Shown here one piece after another: positions 1-7,785 of a DNA stretch of 55,651 bases; within the stretch, counting starts at the first letter, position 1; every line of letters begins with the position of its first letter. Position numbers and translations under genes: made by a program. A model generated the notes under the pieces. The model made no database searches. It saw only the letters and a program-made list of their open reading frames with translations, and was not told the DNA's origin. The stretch comes from an uncultured Ruminiclostridium sp. (GTDB lineage Bacteria; Bacillota; Clostridia; Oscillospirales; Ruminococcaceae): NCBI GenBank assembly GCA_947629925.1, contig CANRFO010000017.1, forward strand, positions 1 through 55,651, given 5' to 3'.

Positions 1-272
1 TTTTTCTTTCTCAACTTTCAGTCGGCTTTTTATTTACTGCCTTTTGGCTTTTTTGTTGAGTTTTGCTCTTATCTAATATTTAAAGAATATCAGCGTTCGG
101 ACGGCGTAAGCGACGGACAGAACAGTAATAAACTTTATTATAATAATACACCGAATTATCGGAAAAATCAAGATACATTTCAATTTTTGGTGAAAGTTTA
201 CATAGATGAAATTGCAAATTTTCAGTATATACGGAAAACCTAAATTTTATCAAATAAAAAATACAACATTTA
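1..272. other. gene-free left edge
   Basis: No convincing gene was found in this AT-rich stretch. It lies upstream of the SGNH hydrolase promoter and is probably the intergenic region after a gene left of the window. Short ORFs here have no ribosome site and no recognisable protein. Confidence 0.5.
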
Positions 273-301
273 TTGACGAAAAAGGATTTTATGTGTATAA
301 T
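273..301 (+). promoter_or_regulatory. promoter of the SGNH hydrolase operon
   Basis: TTGACG at 273-278, a 17-base spacer and TATAAT at 296-301 form a near-consensus vegetative promoter. The first start codon used, at 376, lies about 70 bases downstream. Confidence 0.75.
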
Positions 302-375
302 AGGAATAAGTGCTTTTTGCTTCGAATGAAGTTCGCATGATCTCTGCGGCAAAAACAATATCGGAGGATACAAAA

Positions 376-1260
376 TTGGCAAAGAAAAAAAATAACGGGC
401 TTTCCATAGCGATAGTCGCCCTTAATATAGTTATAGTGGGAATAATAATACTTCTCATATTCCTTGTATATCTTCATATGAGAGAGGATATAGACAACGG
501 ACGCGAAAACAATATCCATTCCACAGGCTCTGATACTGTTCCCGCCGAAGAAAGCTCCGATATTTCGTTTACATCTCCTTCAGACGTATCTCAGAGCAGC
601 GCTCCTGAAGCTTCAGGCTCCGATGAAACGACCGAGAGCGAGGCGACGTCGGAGGAAATGTCTGATACTTCTGCCACCTCCGTGACAGTAAATCCTCTCA
701 GCTACAACAAGAGCTTTTATGACAACTGTTTCTTTATAGGCGACAGCATTTCGACAGGACTTTATCTCTACGGCTTCCTTGACAAGGACAATGTTTTTGC
801 CGAGGTGGGACTTAACCCCGAAAGCGCGCTGACGCACGAGATAGACGGCGTGACCTGCTCCGCCAAGGCACAGGCCCTTGATCCCGAAAGGATCTATATA
901 ATGCTGGGAACGAACGGACTTGCTTATATGGACGGCGAGTATATGGCAAACAAGATGGTTGAGCTTATCGCTCAGCTTGAGACCGCCTGCCCTGTGGCTG
1001 ATATATATGTTATTTCTATCCCTCCCGTGACTGCGGCGCACGAGGCGGAAGGAAACGAGACCATGAGCAAGGTGCTTGATTATAACAGCAAGCTGAAGGA
1101 ACGCTGTCAGGAGGGCGGATTTACCTACATCGACCTTTGCTCGGTGCTTCAGGACGAAACGGGCTATATGTCCGCGAATTATGCGGAAGCCGACGGACTG
1201 CATTTCCTCGGTGCAGCGTATATAAGAATGCTCAATTATGTAGAACAATGTTCTCAGTAA
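376..1260 (+). CDS. membrane-anchored SGNH/GDSL-family hydrolase
   Basis: A 294-residue protein of the SGNH/GDSL esterase fold, probably removing or transferring acyl groups on a cell-surface polymer. One transmembrane segment (about residues 8-32) is followed by a Ser/Thr/Glu-rich linker, so the enzyme domain sits outside the cell. Block I is the GDSIS motif in CFFIGDSIS, block III is the GTNG motif, and the catalytic Asp/His are in DGLHFLG near the C terminus. The TTG start at 376 is chosen because GGAGG stands 8 bases before it; a GTG at 310 lacks a ribosome site. It heads an operon with a DUF4358 lipoprotein and a small membrane protein. In related bacteria such pairs sit beside MBOAT O-acyltransferases, but none is seen here. 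The substrate is unknown. Confidence 0.8.
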   Translation: MAKKKNNGLSIAIVALNIVIVGIIILLIFLVYLHMREDIDNGRENNIHSTGSDTVPAEESSDISFTSPSDVSQSSAPEASGSDETTESEATSEEMSDTSATSVTVNPLSYNKSFYDNCFFIGDSISTGLYLYGFLDKDNVFAEVGLNPESALTHEIDGVTCSAKAQALDPERIYIMLGTNGLAYMDGEYMANKMVELIAQLETACPVADIYVISIPPVTAAHEAEGNETMSKVLDYNSKLKERCQEGGFTYIDLCSVLQDETGYMSANYAEADGLHFLGAAYIRMLNYVEQCSQ

Positions 1261-1299
1261 AAAACAGTAAAATTACCCACAAAAGGAAGGAAAAATAAA

Positions 1300-1773
1300 A
1301 TGAAGATCACAAAAACCATCGCATCACTTCTTATCCCTGCAATACTGCTCTCAGGGTGCAGCGACGGCAGCTCAGCCGCCGATATCGACCCCTCAGAAGC
1401 GGTTCAGGCAGTTCTTGCCGAAACTCCCATAAGTTCGGGGATAGAAAGGGGAAAAGAGGATCTGGACATTTTTGACGACGATATTGACGCTTCTCTGGTA
1501 GAAAGCGCTTCTTACAGCCTTTGCGCTTCAGGCGCGTATCCCGACGCGGTGGCGGTCATAAAATGCACTTCCGCCGAAGCGGCAGGCGAGGTGCTTACTG
1601 TTCTTCAGGCTCATCTTGATGAACAGAAGGAGCTTTATGAAACATATACTCCCGACGAGATGTATAAACTGGAGGGAGCCAAGGTATACTCAAAAGGGAA
1701 CTACGCGATATATATCGCCGTTTCCGACAACGACAAAGCGCAGGAGATAATCGACGGCAGGCTTGCAGGCTGA
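1300..1773 (+). CDS. DUF4358 lipoprotein
   Basis: A 157-residue secreted lipoprotein. The signal peptide ends in the lipobox LSGC at about residues 17-20, so the mature protein should be lipid-anchored on the outer face of the membrane. The rest is an alpha/beta domain matching the DUF4358 pattern, with the characteristic YPDAVAVIK stretch and a C-terminal YAIYIAVSDN strand. No catalytic residues are known for this family. A good ribosome site (AAAGGAAGG) precedes the ATG. The gene lies 39 bases after the SGNH hydrolase and 21 bases before a small membrane protein, so the three are probably co-transcribed and may act together on the envelope; this partnership is inferred from context. Confidence 0.8.
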   Translation: MKITKTIASLLIPAILLSGCSDGSSAADIDPSEAVQAVLAETPISSGIERGKEDLDIFDDDIDASLVESASYSLCASGAYPDAVAVIKCTSAEAAGEVLTVLQAHLDEQKELYETYTPDEMYKLEGAKVYSKGNYAIYIAVSDNDKAQEIIDGRLAG

Positions 1774-1794
1774 TTTTGAACGGAGGAAAGGGAA

Positions 1795-2151
1795 ATGGCA
1801 GAAGAATGTATCATAATAACCATTCTGCTTATTTTCGCCATTCTGGCGATGCTGAGATATAAGCGCAAACGGTGGGCGATAGCTATTCTGCCTCTTCTTG
1901 TACTTCCCGTCGTGAGCAGTGTCGCGGGAGTTGTGAGCAAATATATACTGGGCGTGGAATTTAAGTTCATCGGCGCCGTCATCACCATAATGACCGCCAT
2001 GATAGTTTCCTGCACATGGATAGGTTTCCTGACCGCCACTCTGCTTCAGCGCCGCAAGACCCGCACTTCGTATATGATAGTGTGCATAGCCTTTGACGTG
2101 ATACTGGCAGCGGTCCTGCTTTCCGATTACTACACCGCTCTGCCTCAGTAA
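1795..2151 (+). CDS. small multi-pass membrane protein, function unknown
   Basis: A 118-residue very hydrophobic protein with about four predicted transmembrane segments (roughly 5-20, 28-48, 58-82 and 92-112), separated by short basic loops (RYKRKR, QRRKTR). No family was recognised. A GGAGGAAAGG ribosome site precedes the ATG, so it is very likely a real gene. It is the last gene of the SGNH hydrolase/DUF4358 operon and is followed at once by an intrinsic terminator. A role with the two preceding envelope proteins is inference only. Confidence 0.65.
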   Translation: MAEECIIITILLIFAILAMLRYKRKRWAIAILPLLVLPVVSSVAGVVSKYILGVEFKFIGAVITIMTAMIVSCTWIGFLTATLLQRRKTRTSYMIVCIAFDVILAAVLLSDYYTALPQ

Positions 2152-2158
2152 AAACAAA

Positions 2159-2202
2159 AAAACGACCGCTTCGCTGTCATACGAGGCGGTCTTTTTATTT
2201 TA
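2159..2202 (+). terminator. intrinsic terminator
   Basis: GACCGC pairs with GCGGTC around a loop and is followed by TTTTTATTTT. It closes the SGNH operon and may also serve the converging cytidine deaminase gene. Confidence 0.8.
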
Positions 2203-2212
2203 AATGAAACGT

Positions 2213-2623
2213 TCAGCAGATAACAGGCTCCCATGCAAAGGGAAGCAGGTCCCTTGCCCTGACCTTTATCAGCTTTCCGTTCCCGTCATTGACTATGACC
2301 TTTATATCGGGGCAATATTCAAACAACATCTGCCGACAGTTCCCGCAGGGCGGAATGACGAGATCGGGCTGCTTTTCGTGGACTGCGACGATTGTTTCAA
2401 ATTCTCTTTCACCCGCGGAGACAGCCGTTCCCATAGTTATATATTCTGCGCAGGAGCCGTGTATCCCGTCGCAGTTCACTCCTGTGTATATCTTGCCGTT
2501 TTTGCAAAGGAGAGCGCAGCCCACCGTGTGATGATATACTCCGTCGTCAAAATTTTTTGTCAGCACGTCCAGCCCCAGCTCTATCAGCTTTTTATCTGTT
2601 TCGTTCAGCTCGTATCTTTCCAT
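2213..2623 (-). CDS. cdd: cytidine deaminase family protein
   Basis: A 136-residue zinc-dependent deaminase that would convert cytidine or deoxycytidine to (deoxy)uridine in pyrimidine salvage. The two zinc motifs are clear: the CAE motif in HGSCAEY (Cys ligand and proton-shuttle Glu) and PCGNCRQ, which supplies the other two Cys ligands. The length fits the small homotetrameric cytidine deaminases. The ATG at 2623 is chosen because AAAAGGAGAG stands just before it; the longer reading frame has no ribosome site. The zinc region is a little different from housekeeping Cdd proteins, so a related blasticidin-S-deaminase-like activity cannot be excluded. It is transcribed away from nrdD, from which it is separated by an NrdR-type box. 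Confidence 0.85.
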   Translation of the reverse strand: MERYELNETDKKLIELGLDVLTKNFDDGVYHHTVGCALLCKNGKIYTGVNCDGIHGSCAEYITMGTAVSAGEREFETIVAVHEKQPDLVIPPCGNCRQMLFEYCPDIKVIVNDGNGKLIKVRARDLLPFAWEPVIC

Positions 2624-2693
2624 TTTTCTCTCCTTTTCAGTAATTATCGGTTCCATTATTATATATTTTTTTCCTTCCGCAGTCAACACCCTG

Positions 2694-2709
2694 ACACTAC
2701 ATATTGTGT
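2694..2709. promoter_or_regulatory. distal NrdR box
   Basis: The 16-base near-palindrome ACACTACATATTGTGT fits the NrdR box consensus. It is almost exactly the reverse complement of the box at 2822-2837. It lies upstream of the nrdD promoter and could also affect the cytidine deaminase gene. Confidence 0.65.
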
Positions 2710-2772
2710 CCATTTGTAAAAAATATACAAAATTCAGCCCTTATTTTAGACACGGATAAATTCCAAAACATA

Positions 2773-2801
2773 TTGACAAACCGCTGATAACGCAATATAA
2801 T
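2773..2801 (+). promoter_or_regulatory. nrdD promoter
   Basis: TTGACA (2773-2778), a 17-base spacer and TATAAT (2796-2801) form a consensus promoter. An NrdR-like half box (ACGCAATAT from 2790) overlaps the -10. Confidence 0.8.
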
Positions 2802-2821
2802 ATATATTGCTGATATCAAAA

Positions 2822-2837
2822 ACACAATATGTAGTGC
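2822..2837. promoter_or_regulatory. proximal NrdR box
   Basis: ACACAATATGTAGTGC fits the NrdR box. It begins 32 bases after the NrdR-like half site at 2790, about three helix turns, the usual spacing for paired boxes. Binding here would block transcription of nrdD when dATP is high. The nrdR gene is at 54906 in this window. Confidence 0.75.
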
Positions 2838-2886
2838 TTTTTTCAAATCAGATAAAAAGCAGGACAGGAAAGCAGAGGAAGTCGGA

Positions 2887-5145
2887 ATGATTACAAAAAT
2901 ACAAAAACGTGACGGAAGAACGGTACCATTCAGTGTGGACAAGATAGCTGACGCTATTTATAAGGCTGCGAGAGCTGTAGGCGGAAACGACTACGACTCG
3001 GCGTCGGAACTGGCGGAAAAGGTATGCGATATGCTGGAGAAGCAGAAATTTGACAGCTCGAATCCTCCTACCGTTGAACAGGTTCAGGACACCGTTGAAA
3101 AGGTCCTTGTAGAAAACGGACACGCCCGCACAGCAAAAGCATATATCCTTTACAGAGCGGACAGGACCCGTATCCGTGAGATGAACACGGCGCTGATGAA
3201 GATATACGAGGACCTCACCTTCAAGCCCGCCAAGGAAAGCGACATGAAGCGTGAAAACGCCAACATCGACGGCGATACCGCCATGGGTACCATGCTGAAA
3301 TACGGCTCCGAGGGCGCAAAGCAGTTCAACGAGATGTACGTTCTCCCTCCTGAGCAGTCCAAGGCGCATATCGACGGCGATATACATATCCACGACCTTG
3401 ACTTCTTTACGCTCACCACCACCTGCTGTCAGATAGATCTGATAAAGCTGTTCAAAAACGGCTTTTCCACAGGCCACGGCTATCTGCGCGAGCCCAATAA
3501 TATAGGAAGCTATTCCGCTCTCGCCTGCATAGCCATACAAAGCAACCAGAACGACCAGCACGGCGGTCAGTCCATACCGAACTTTGACTACGCTATGGCG
3601 GAGGGCGTCAAAAAGAGCTATAAGCAGCTTTACCGCAAGAACATCGTCCGCGGCATAGGCTTCAAGACAGGCAGCACAGACGCCGACGAGATAGAAAAGA
3701 AGGTAGGCGCTTATATGGACGCTCTCGCTGCGGAAGGGCTTTTCCCCGTCCTTGCGGGCGACCCTGCTTTTGAAGCCAAGGAAAAAGCCGCTCTTGCCGA
3801 GATACTGGGCGACGAAAAGCTGGCGCAGAACATTCAGGAATACACCAAGAAGCTCACCTTTAAGGAAACGGACAGAGCCACATATCAGGCTATGGAAGCC
3901 CTTGTGCATAACCTTAACACCATGAACAGCCGCGCAGGTGCCCAGACTCCTTTCAGCTCCATAAACTACGGCACCGACACCAGCCTTGAAGGACAAATGG
4001 TCATCAAGAACATCCTCTTGGCAGAGGAAGCGGGACTTGGCAACGGCGAAACTCCTATCTTCCCCATTCACATATTTAAAGTAAAAGAGGGAGTAAACTA
4101 CAACGAGGGCGACCCCAACTACCAGCTTTTCAAGCTGGCGTGCAGAGTCAGCGCAAAGCGCCTGTTCCCCAACTTCTCCTTTATCGACGCTCCCTACAAC
4201 CTGCAATACTACAAGCCCGGCGATTACAGCACCGAGATAGCATATATGGGCTGCCGCACCCGTGTTATCGGCAACGTTTACGACCCAAGCCGCGAGATAG
4301 TCTGCGGCAGAGGGAACCTGAGCTTCACCTCTATCAACCTGCCCCGCCTCGGTATCCTTGCGGAGCATGATGTAGTGCGCTTCTTCGAGCTTCTTGAAGA
4401 GAAAATGGATCTGGTAGTGGAACAGCTTAAATACCGCTACAAGATTCAGGCTCAGAAGAAAGTCCGCAACTATCCATTCCTTATGGGACAGGGCGTGTGG
4501 ATAGATTCCGAAAAGCTGGGTGCAGACGACACAGTAGGTGAGATACTCAAACACGGAACTCTTTCCATGGGCTTTATCGGACTTGCGGAATGCCTGATAG
4601 CACTTATCGGCGTTCACCACGGCGAGAGCAAGGAGGCTCAGGAGCTTGGTCTTCGCATAATCACCAGAATGAGACAGCGTATGGACGAGGAAAGCAAGAA
4701 AACGGGAATGAACTTCTCCCTGCTTGCAACTCCCGCCGAGGGACTGTCGGGAACCTTCATCAAAAAGGATAAAAAGCGTTTCGGCGAGATAAAGGGCATA
4801 ACCGACAAGGAATATTACACCAACTCTTTCCATATCCCCGTATATTTCAACATTGACGCTTTCTCCAAGATAAAGCTGGAGGCTCCTTACCACGCTCTCA
4901 CCAACGCGGGACACATCAGCTATATCGAGCTTGACGGCGACCCGCTGAACAACCTTGACGCCTTTGAGCAGGTTATCCGTTGCATGAAAGAAAACGGCAT
5001 AGGCTACGGCTCTATCAACCACCCTGTTGACCGCGATTCTATCTGCGGCTACACAGGCATTATCGGGGACATCTGCCCCAAGTGCGGACGCCGTGAAGAG
5101 GAACACGCCGTCGCCACCGAAAGAGTTGAGAGAATAAAGCTGTAA
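2887..5145 (+). CDS. nrdD: anaerobic ribonucleoside-triphosphate reductase (class III)
   Basis: A 752-residue oxygen-sensitive reductase that makes dNTPs from NTPs by glycyl-radical chemistry. An ATP-cone allosteric domain occupies about residues 1-95 (starts MITKIQKRDG). The catalytic barrel follows, with HIHDLDFFT and SLSFTSINLP-like blocks near 160 and 475. Near the C terminus are CGYTG (about 720-724) and CPKCG (730-734), part of the zinc site. In the NrdD proteins I know, a second CxxC and a radical-glycine segment of the form RxxGYL follow; here the protein ends about 20 residues after CPKCG and I do not see that segment. No nrdG activase gene is adjacent. GAGGAAG precedes the ATG. Regulation by NrdR is supported by the boxes upstream. 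Confidence 0.9.
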   Translation: MITKIQKRDGRTVPFSVDKIADAIYKAARAVGGNDYDSASELAEKVCDMLEKQKFDSSNPPTVEQVQDTVEKVLVENGHARTAKAYILYRADRTRIREMNTALMKIYEDLTFKPAKESDMKRENANIDGDTAMGTMLKYGSEGAKQFNEMYVLPPEQSKAHIDGDIHIHDLDFFTLTTTCCQIDLIKLFKNGFSTGHGYLREPNNIGSYSALACIAIQSNQNDQHGGQSIPNFDYAMAEGVKKSYKQLYRKNIVRGIGFKTGSTDADEIEKKVGAYMDALAAEGLFPVLAGDPAFEAKEKAALAEILGDEKLAQNIQEYTKKLTFKETDRATYQAMEALVHNLNTMNSRAGAQTPFSSINYGTDTSLEGQMVIKNILLAEEAGLGNGETPIFPIHIFKVKEGVNYNEGDPNYQLFKLACRVSAKRLFPNFSFIDAPYNLQYYKPGDYSTEIAYMGCRTRVIGNVYDPSREIVCGRGNLSFTSINLPRLGILAEHDVVRFFELLEEKMDLVVEQLKYRYKIQAQKKVRNYPFLMGQGVWIDSEKLGADDTVGEILKHGTLSMGFIGLAECLIALIGVHHGESKEAQELGLRIITRMRQRMDEESKKTGMNFSLLATPAEGLSGTFIKKDKKRFGEIKGITDKEYYTNSFHIPVYFNIDAFSKIKLEAPYHALTNAGHISYIELDGDPLNNLDAFEQVIRCMKENGIGYGSINHPVDRDSICGYTGIIGDICPKCGRREEEHAVATERVERIKL

Positions 5146-5157
5146 ATCGAATAAATA

Positions 5158-5198
5158 AATTTTGCCGATACTCCGCAAGGAATATCGGCAAATTTTTA
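5158..5198. terminator. bidirectional intrinsic terminator
   Basis: TTTGCCGATA pairs with TATCGGCAAA and is followed by TTTTTAT on the plus strand and an A/T-rich run on the minus strand. It separates the converging nrdD and PIG-L genes. Confidence 0.8.
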
Positions 5199-5213
5199 TA
5201 CATTCGGTGAACT

Positions 5214-6584
5214 CTATCTGTGCCTTTTAACGTCCTTTCTCCCCACCGTGAAAAATGCAATAATTATTATCACAAAAAATAACCCCACAATAACATACAA
5301 AATCATATTTCCCGCTTTATTGCCTTCTTCCGCCACAGTTGTCTGTGCGGTTTCTTCTGCCGTTGTTTCGGAAGTTGTGGTCTGCTGTTCGGTGACTGAT
5401 GTTTCAGGCGGCTCTGTGTCGGGAACAGTGGTCTCCTCAGGGAGCGGCTCTATGTGGTCCATAAAGTCCGCCTTTTCGTCAGTGCCCACCAGCGTTCTGT
5501 ACAGTCCGAACTGCCGACAATCCCAGTCCTCCAGATAATTCACCGAATAACCCAAATATTGCTGTGACTTGTGAAAGCCGTAGCAGTATTCCGCCGCCTC
5601 TCTCGCCGTCATTCCGCCAAAGCTGTCCAAGGTCCTTTCCCAGTCCATTGTAATGGCGTTTTCTTCCCAGAAATGAAGATAGGTTTTCGGCACGTCCCAA
5701 ACTCCGTATTTTTCCGCCGAAGCAGGGAACTGCTCAGGGTCGTTTGATATCTCCACAGCGTCCATAACTATGCTTGCCGCCATTTTATGCGCGCCGTGAC
5801 CGTATTCTCCGTTCTTGTCGTGAGTAACTATGACAGAAGGCTTGAACCGCCTTACCTGCTCTGTGAACCACTCCAGCACGCTGTTGTAATCGTAAATGCT
5901 TTTCGCCTCGCTCAGCGTCCATATCGGTTCATAGGGAATATCGGGGATTATGCCGATAACAGGATAATTCCTCACTCCCGCCGCCCAAAGCCCGTCCAGA
6001 AGCTCATGCGGGCGAGGCTGTTCCTCAAAGTGCGTGGTCATATACGCCACCTGAACCTTCAGCCCCAGTTCTCCCGCATAATAGGGAATAGTCCCGCCGA
6101 ACATAAGAAATTCATCGTCCGCGTGAGCGGTGAGTATCAGCATATCCGCCTGACTGCAAGGCTCCTCCCACCGCTGAACGAAATCGGGAAACTCGGTGCT
6201 TTCAAAAACGTAAATATCGCAGATACTGCCGCCCTCGGGGCAGTCTATCCTGAATTTCTCCTCGGCTTTCTCAAATATTATAAGCTTGTGCAGTATCTCT
6301 CCGTCAAAGGAAAAGCTTTCCTTTCCCGCCGAAACGGTATAATCGGCGGGATCTTCGTTCCATATTATATAAGCCGCTTTTATCGGCTTGTCCGCCGAAA
6401 CCTCAAGGGATATCTCATCGCTTTTGTAAACAGTCATGTAGTCGCCGTCGCTTAGACAAACGGTCTCCTCATCTCCAAGCCCGCCAAATTCAGCGGTAAG
6501 CTCTGTATCGGCGTTCTCCGCGTAAATTGCCGCGCAAAGCGTAAAAACTGTTATAGCTGCCGCGGCAAAAAACAATTTTTTCAT
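5214..6584 (-). CDS. secreted PIG-L family deacetylase with C-terminal membrane anchor
   Basis: A 456-residue protein of the PIG-L/LmbE zinc deacetylase family, which removes N-acetyl groups from sugars such as GlcNAc derivatives. It has a signal peptide (about 1-22), an N-terminal beta-rich region (25-145), and a deacetylase domain with the zinc motif AHADDE (near 165) and the second metal/base motif HGAH (near 275). A long Thr/Glu/Pro-rich linker leads to a single transmembrane segment (about 425-447) and a basic tail (GRKDVKRHR). The domain is therefore displayed outside the cell on a stalk. The ATG at 6584 follows CGGAGGAAG; the longer ORF start lacks a site. The gene stands alone. The substrate is unknown; peptidoglycan or a glycan are guesses. 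Confidence 0.85.
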   Translation of the reverse strand: MKKLFFAAAAITVFTLCAAIYAENADTELTAEFGGLGDEETVCLSDGDYMTVYKSDEISLEVSADKPIKAAYIIWNEDPADYTVSAGKESFSFDGEILHKLIIFEKAEEKFRIDCPEGGSICDIYVFESTEFPDFVQRWEEPCSQADMLILTAHADDEFLMFGGTIPYYAGELGLKVQVAYMTTHFEEQPRPHELLDGLWAAGVRNYPVIGIIPDIPYEPIWTLSEAKSIYDYNSVLEWFTEQVRRFKPSVIVTHDKNGEYGHGAHKMAASIVMDAVEISNDPEQFPASAEKYGVWDVPKTYLHFWEENAITMDWERTLDSFGGMTAREAAEYCYGFHKSQQYLGYSVNYLEDWDCRQFGLYRTLVGTDEKADFMDHIEPLPEETTVPDTEPPETSVTEQQTTTSETTAEETAQTTVAEEGNKAGNMILYVIVGLFFVIIIIAFFTVGRKDVKRHR

Positions 6585-6660
6585 ACTTCCTCCGGGAATT
6601 GTAAGTATATGATAATTATACAATAAATATAACTTTTATGCAACGCAAATCAAAAAATCA

Positions 6661-6689
6661 TTGACAAAACATTTCAAAAGAGTTACAAT
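6661..6689 (+). promoter_or_regulatory. mscL promoter
   Basis: TTGACA (6661-6666), a 17-base spacer and TACAAT (6684-6689). The ribosome site CGGAGG and ATG at 6724 follow. Confidence 0.75.
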
Positions 6690-6723
6690 AAAATAAATCA
6701 AGAAAATAAATCGGAGGTTCACC

Positions 6724-7182
6724 ATGGCAGAAGAGAAAAAGAAAAAGCTGAAGATCATAGGCGAATTTAAGGAATTTATCTCCAGAGGAAACGTTATGGA
6801 CATGGCGGTAGGTCTTATCGTCGGCTCCGCGTTTACCGCGATCGTAAATTCTCTGGTAGGCGATCTGCTGATGCCTTTGCTGGGTATCATAACAGGCGGA
6901 ATAAACTTTTCCGATATGAAATGGGTATTGCAGGAAGCGGTAATGGAGGGCGAAGAGATAATAACTCCCGAAGTTGCTGTGAATTACGGCTCCTTTATCC
7001 AGTACATAATAAATTTCCTGCTGATAGCGATTTCCGTATTCCTGCTTGTAAAGGGCATAAATGCGGTGAGAGCAAGAGCGGAGAAGAAAAAGAAGGAGGA
7101 AGAGGAGGCTGCTCCTCCCGCTCCCGACCCTCAGCTTGTTTTGCTTGAGGAGATAAGAGATCTGCTGAAGGAAAAGAAATAA
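6724..7182 (+). CDS. mscL: large-conductance mechanosensitive channel
   Basis: A 152-residue pore protein that opens under membrane tension and releases solutes after osmotic downshock. The family signature is clear: an amphipathic N-terminal helix ending in FKEFISRGNVMDMAVG, the first membrane helix with GLIVGSAFTAIVNSLVGDLLMP, a periplasm-like loop, a second helix (about 96-118), and a charged cytoplasmic tail (RARAEKKKKEEEE) with a final helix LEEIRDLLKEK. Length matches MscL (about 130-150). The ATG follows CGGAGG. The gene has its own promoter and terminator and no functional partners nearby. Confidence 0.95.
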   Translation: MAEEKKKKLKIIGEFKEFISRGNVMDMAVGLIVGSAFTAIVNSLVGDLLMPLLGIITGGINFSDMKWVLQEAVMEGEEIITPEVAVNYGSFIQYIINFLLIAISVFLLVKGINAVRARAEKKKKEEEEAAPPAPDPQLVLLEEIRDLLKEKK

Positions 7183-7189
7183 TAAAAAT

Positions 7190-7230
7190 TCAGGCACTTT
7201 CCGAAAGGGGAGTGCCTGATTTATTTTGTT
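7190..7230. terminator. bidirectional intrinsic terminator
   Basis: TCAGGCACT pairs with AGTGCCTGA around a short loop and is followed by TTTATTTTG. It serves mscL and probably the converging GNAT gene. Confidence 0.8.
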
Positions 7231-7244
7231 TTATAGAACAGTAT

Positions 7245-7745
7245 TTACAGCTCCCGCTGCGCTACGATAACGGTATAGTTATCCGTATCGTAAGTAACGC
7301 CTGTTTCCGTAAATCCGTTCTTGTGCCAGAAATGCTCTGCCTGGGGATTGCCCTTGACCCAGCCCAGTCGTACAGCAGAAAGCCCGTATTCTTTCAGATA
7401 TGCACACAGCTCGTGAATGATCTCGCTTCCCACTCCTTTGTTCTGAACGGAAATATCTGTCATAAAGAAACCGATAAACGCCGTTTTGTCATTGGGAAAT
7501 TTATTTATAAAATCCATTACGGCGATGAGCTTATCCTTGTCATAATAACCTACATAATATTTATCGGAATAATTCTTCTTCGGCGGCAGGGCTTTCATAT
7601 CGTCGGCTATGCTCTGTTCGGTGACGAAGGGAGGACAATGTTTATAATACAGGGCATTATTCCTGCACAGCGCGTATATTTCCGCAATATCTTTTTCTGT
7701 CATACACCGCACAAAGTAACGGTTTGAAAAAAGTGAAACGTTCAT
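7245..7745 (-). CDS. GNAT family N-acetyltransferase
   Basis: A 166-residue acetyltransferase of the GNAT fold, moving an acetyl group from acetyl-CoA to an amine. The acetyl-CoA binding motif A is the segment VQNKGVGSEIIHELC (about 92-106), resembling the Q/RxxGxG/A signature. The C-terminal part has the typical GNPQAEHFWHKNGFTETG, where the side-chain acceptor site ends. The N-terminal RYFVRCMTEKDIAEI is the usual start of the fold. The substrate is not predictable. The ORF stands alone between mscL and the metal-transport operon, transcribed on the minus strand. Confidence 0.85.
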   Translation of the reverse strand: MNVSLFSNRYFVRCMTEKDIAEIYALCRNNALYYKHCPPFVTEQSIADDMKALPPKKNYSDKYYVGYYDKDKLIAVMDFINKFPNDKTAFIGFFMTDISVQNKGVGSEIIHELCAYLKEYGLSAVRLGWVKGNPQAEHFWHKNGFTETGVTYDTDNYTVIVAQREL

Positions 7746-7785
7746 TGTATACCCGCCTTTAAATTGACTGCCGTAAGTGCAGTTT

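Noticed and set aside
2848-5178. 776-codon minus-strand ORF opposite nrdD
   Set aside because: A shadow of a long gene with strong codon bias; it shows no family features, and nrdD is clear on the other strand.
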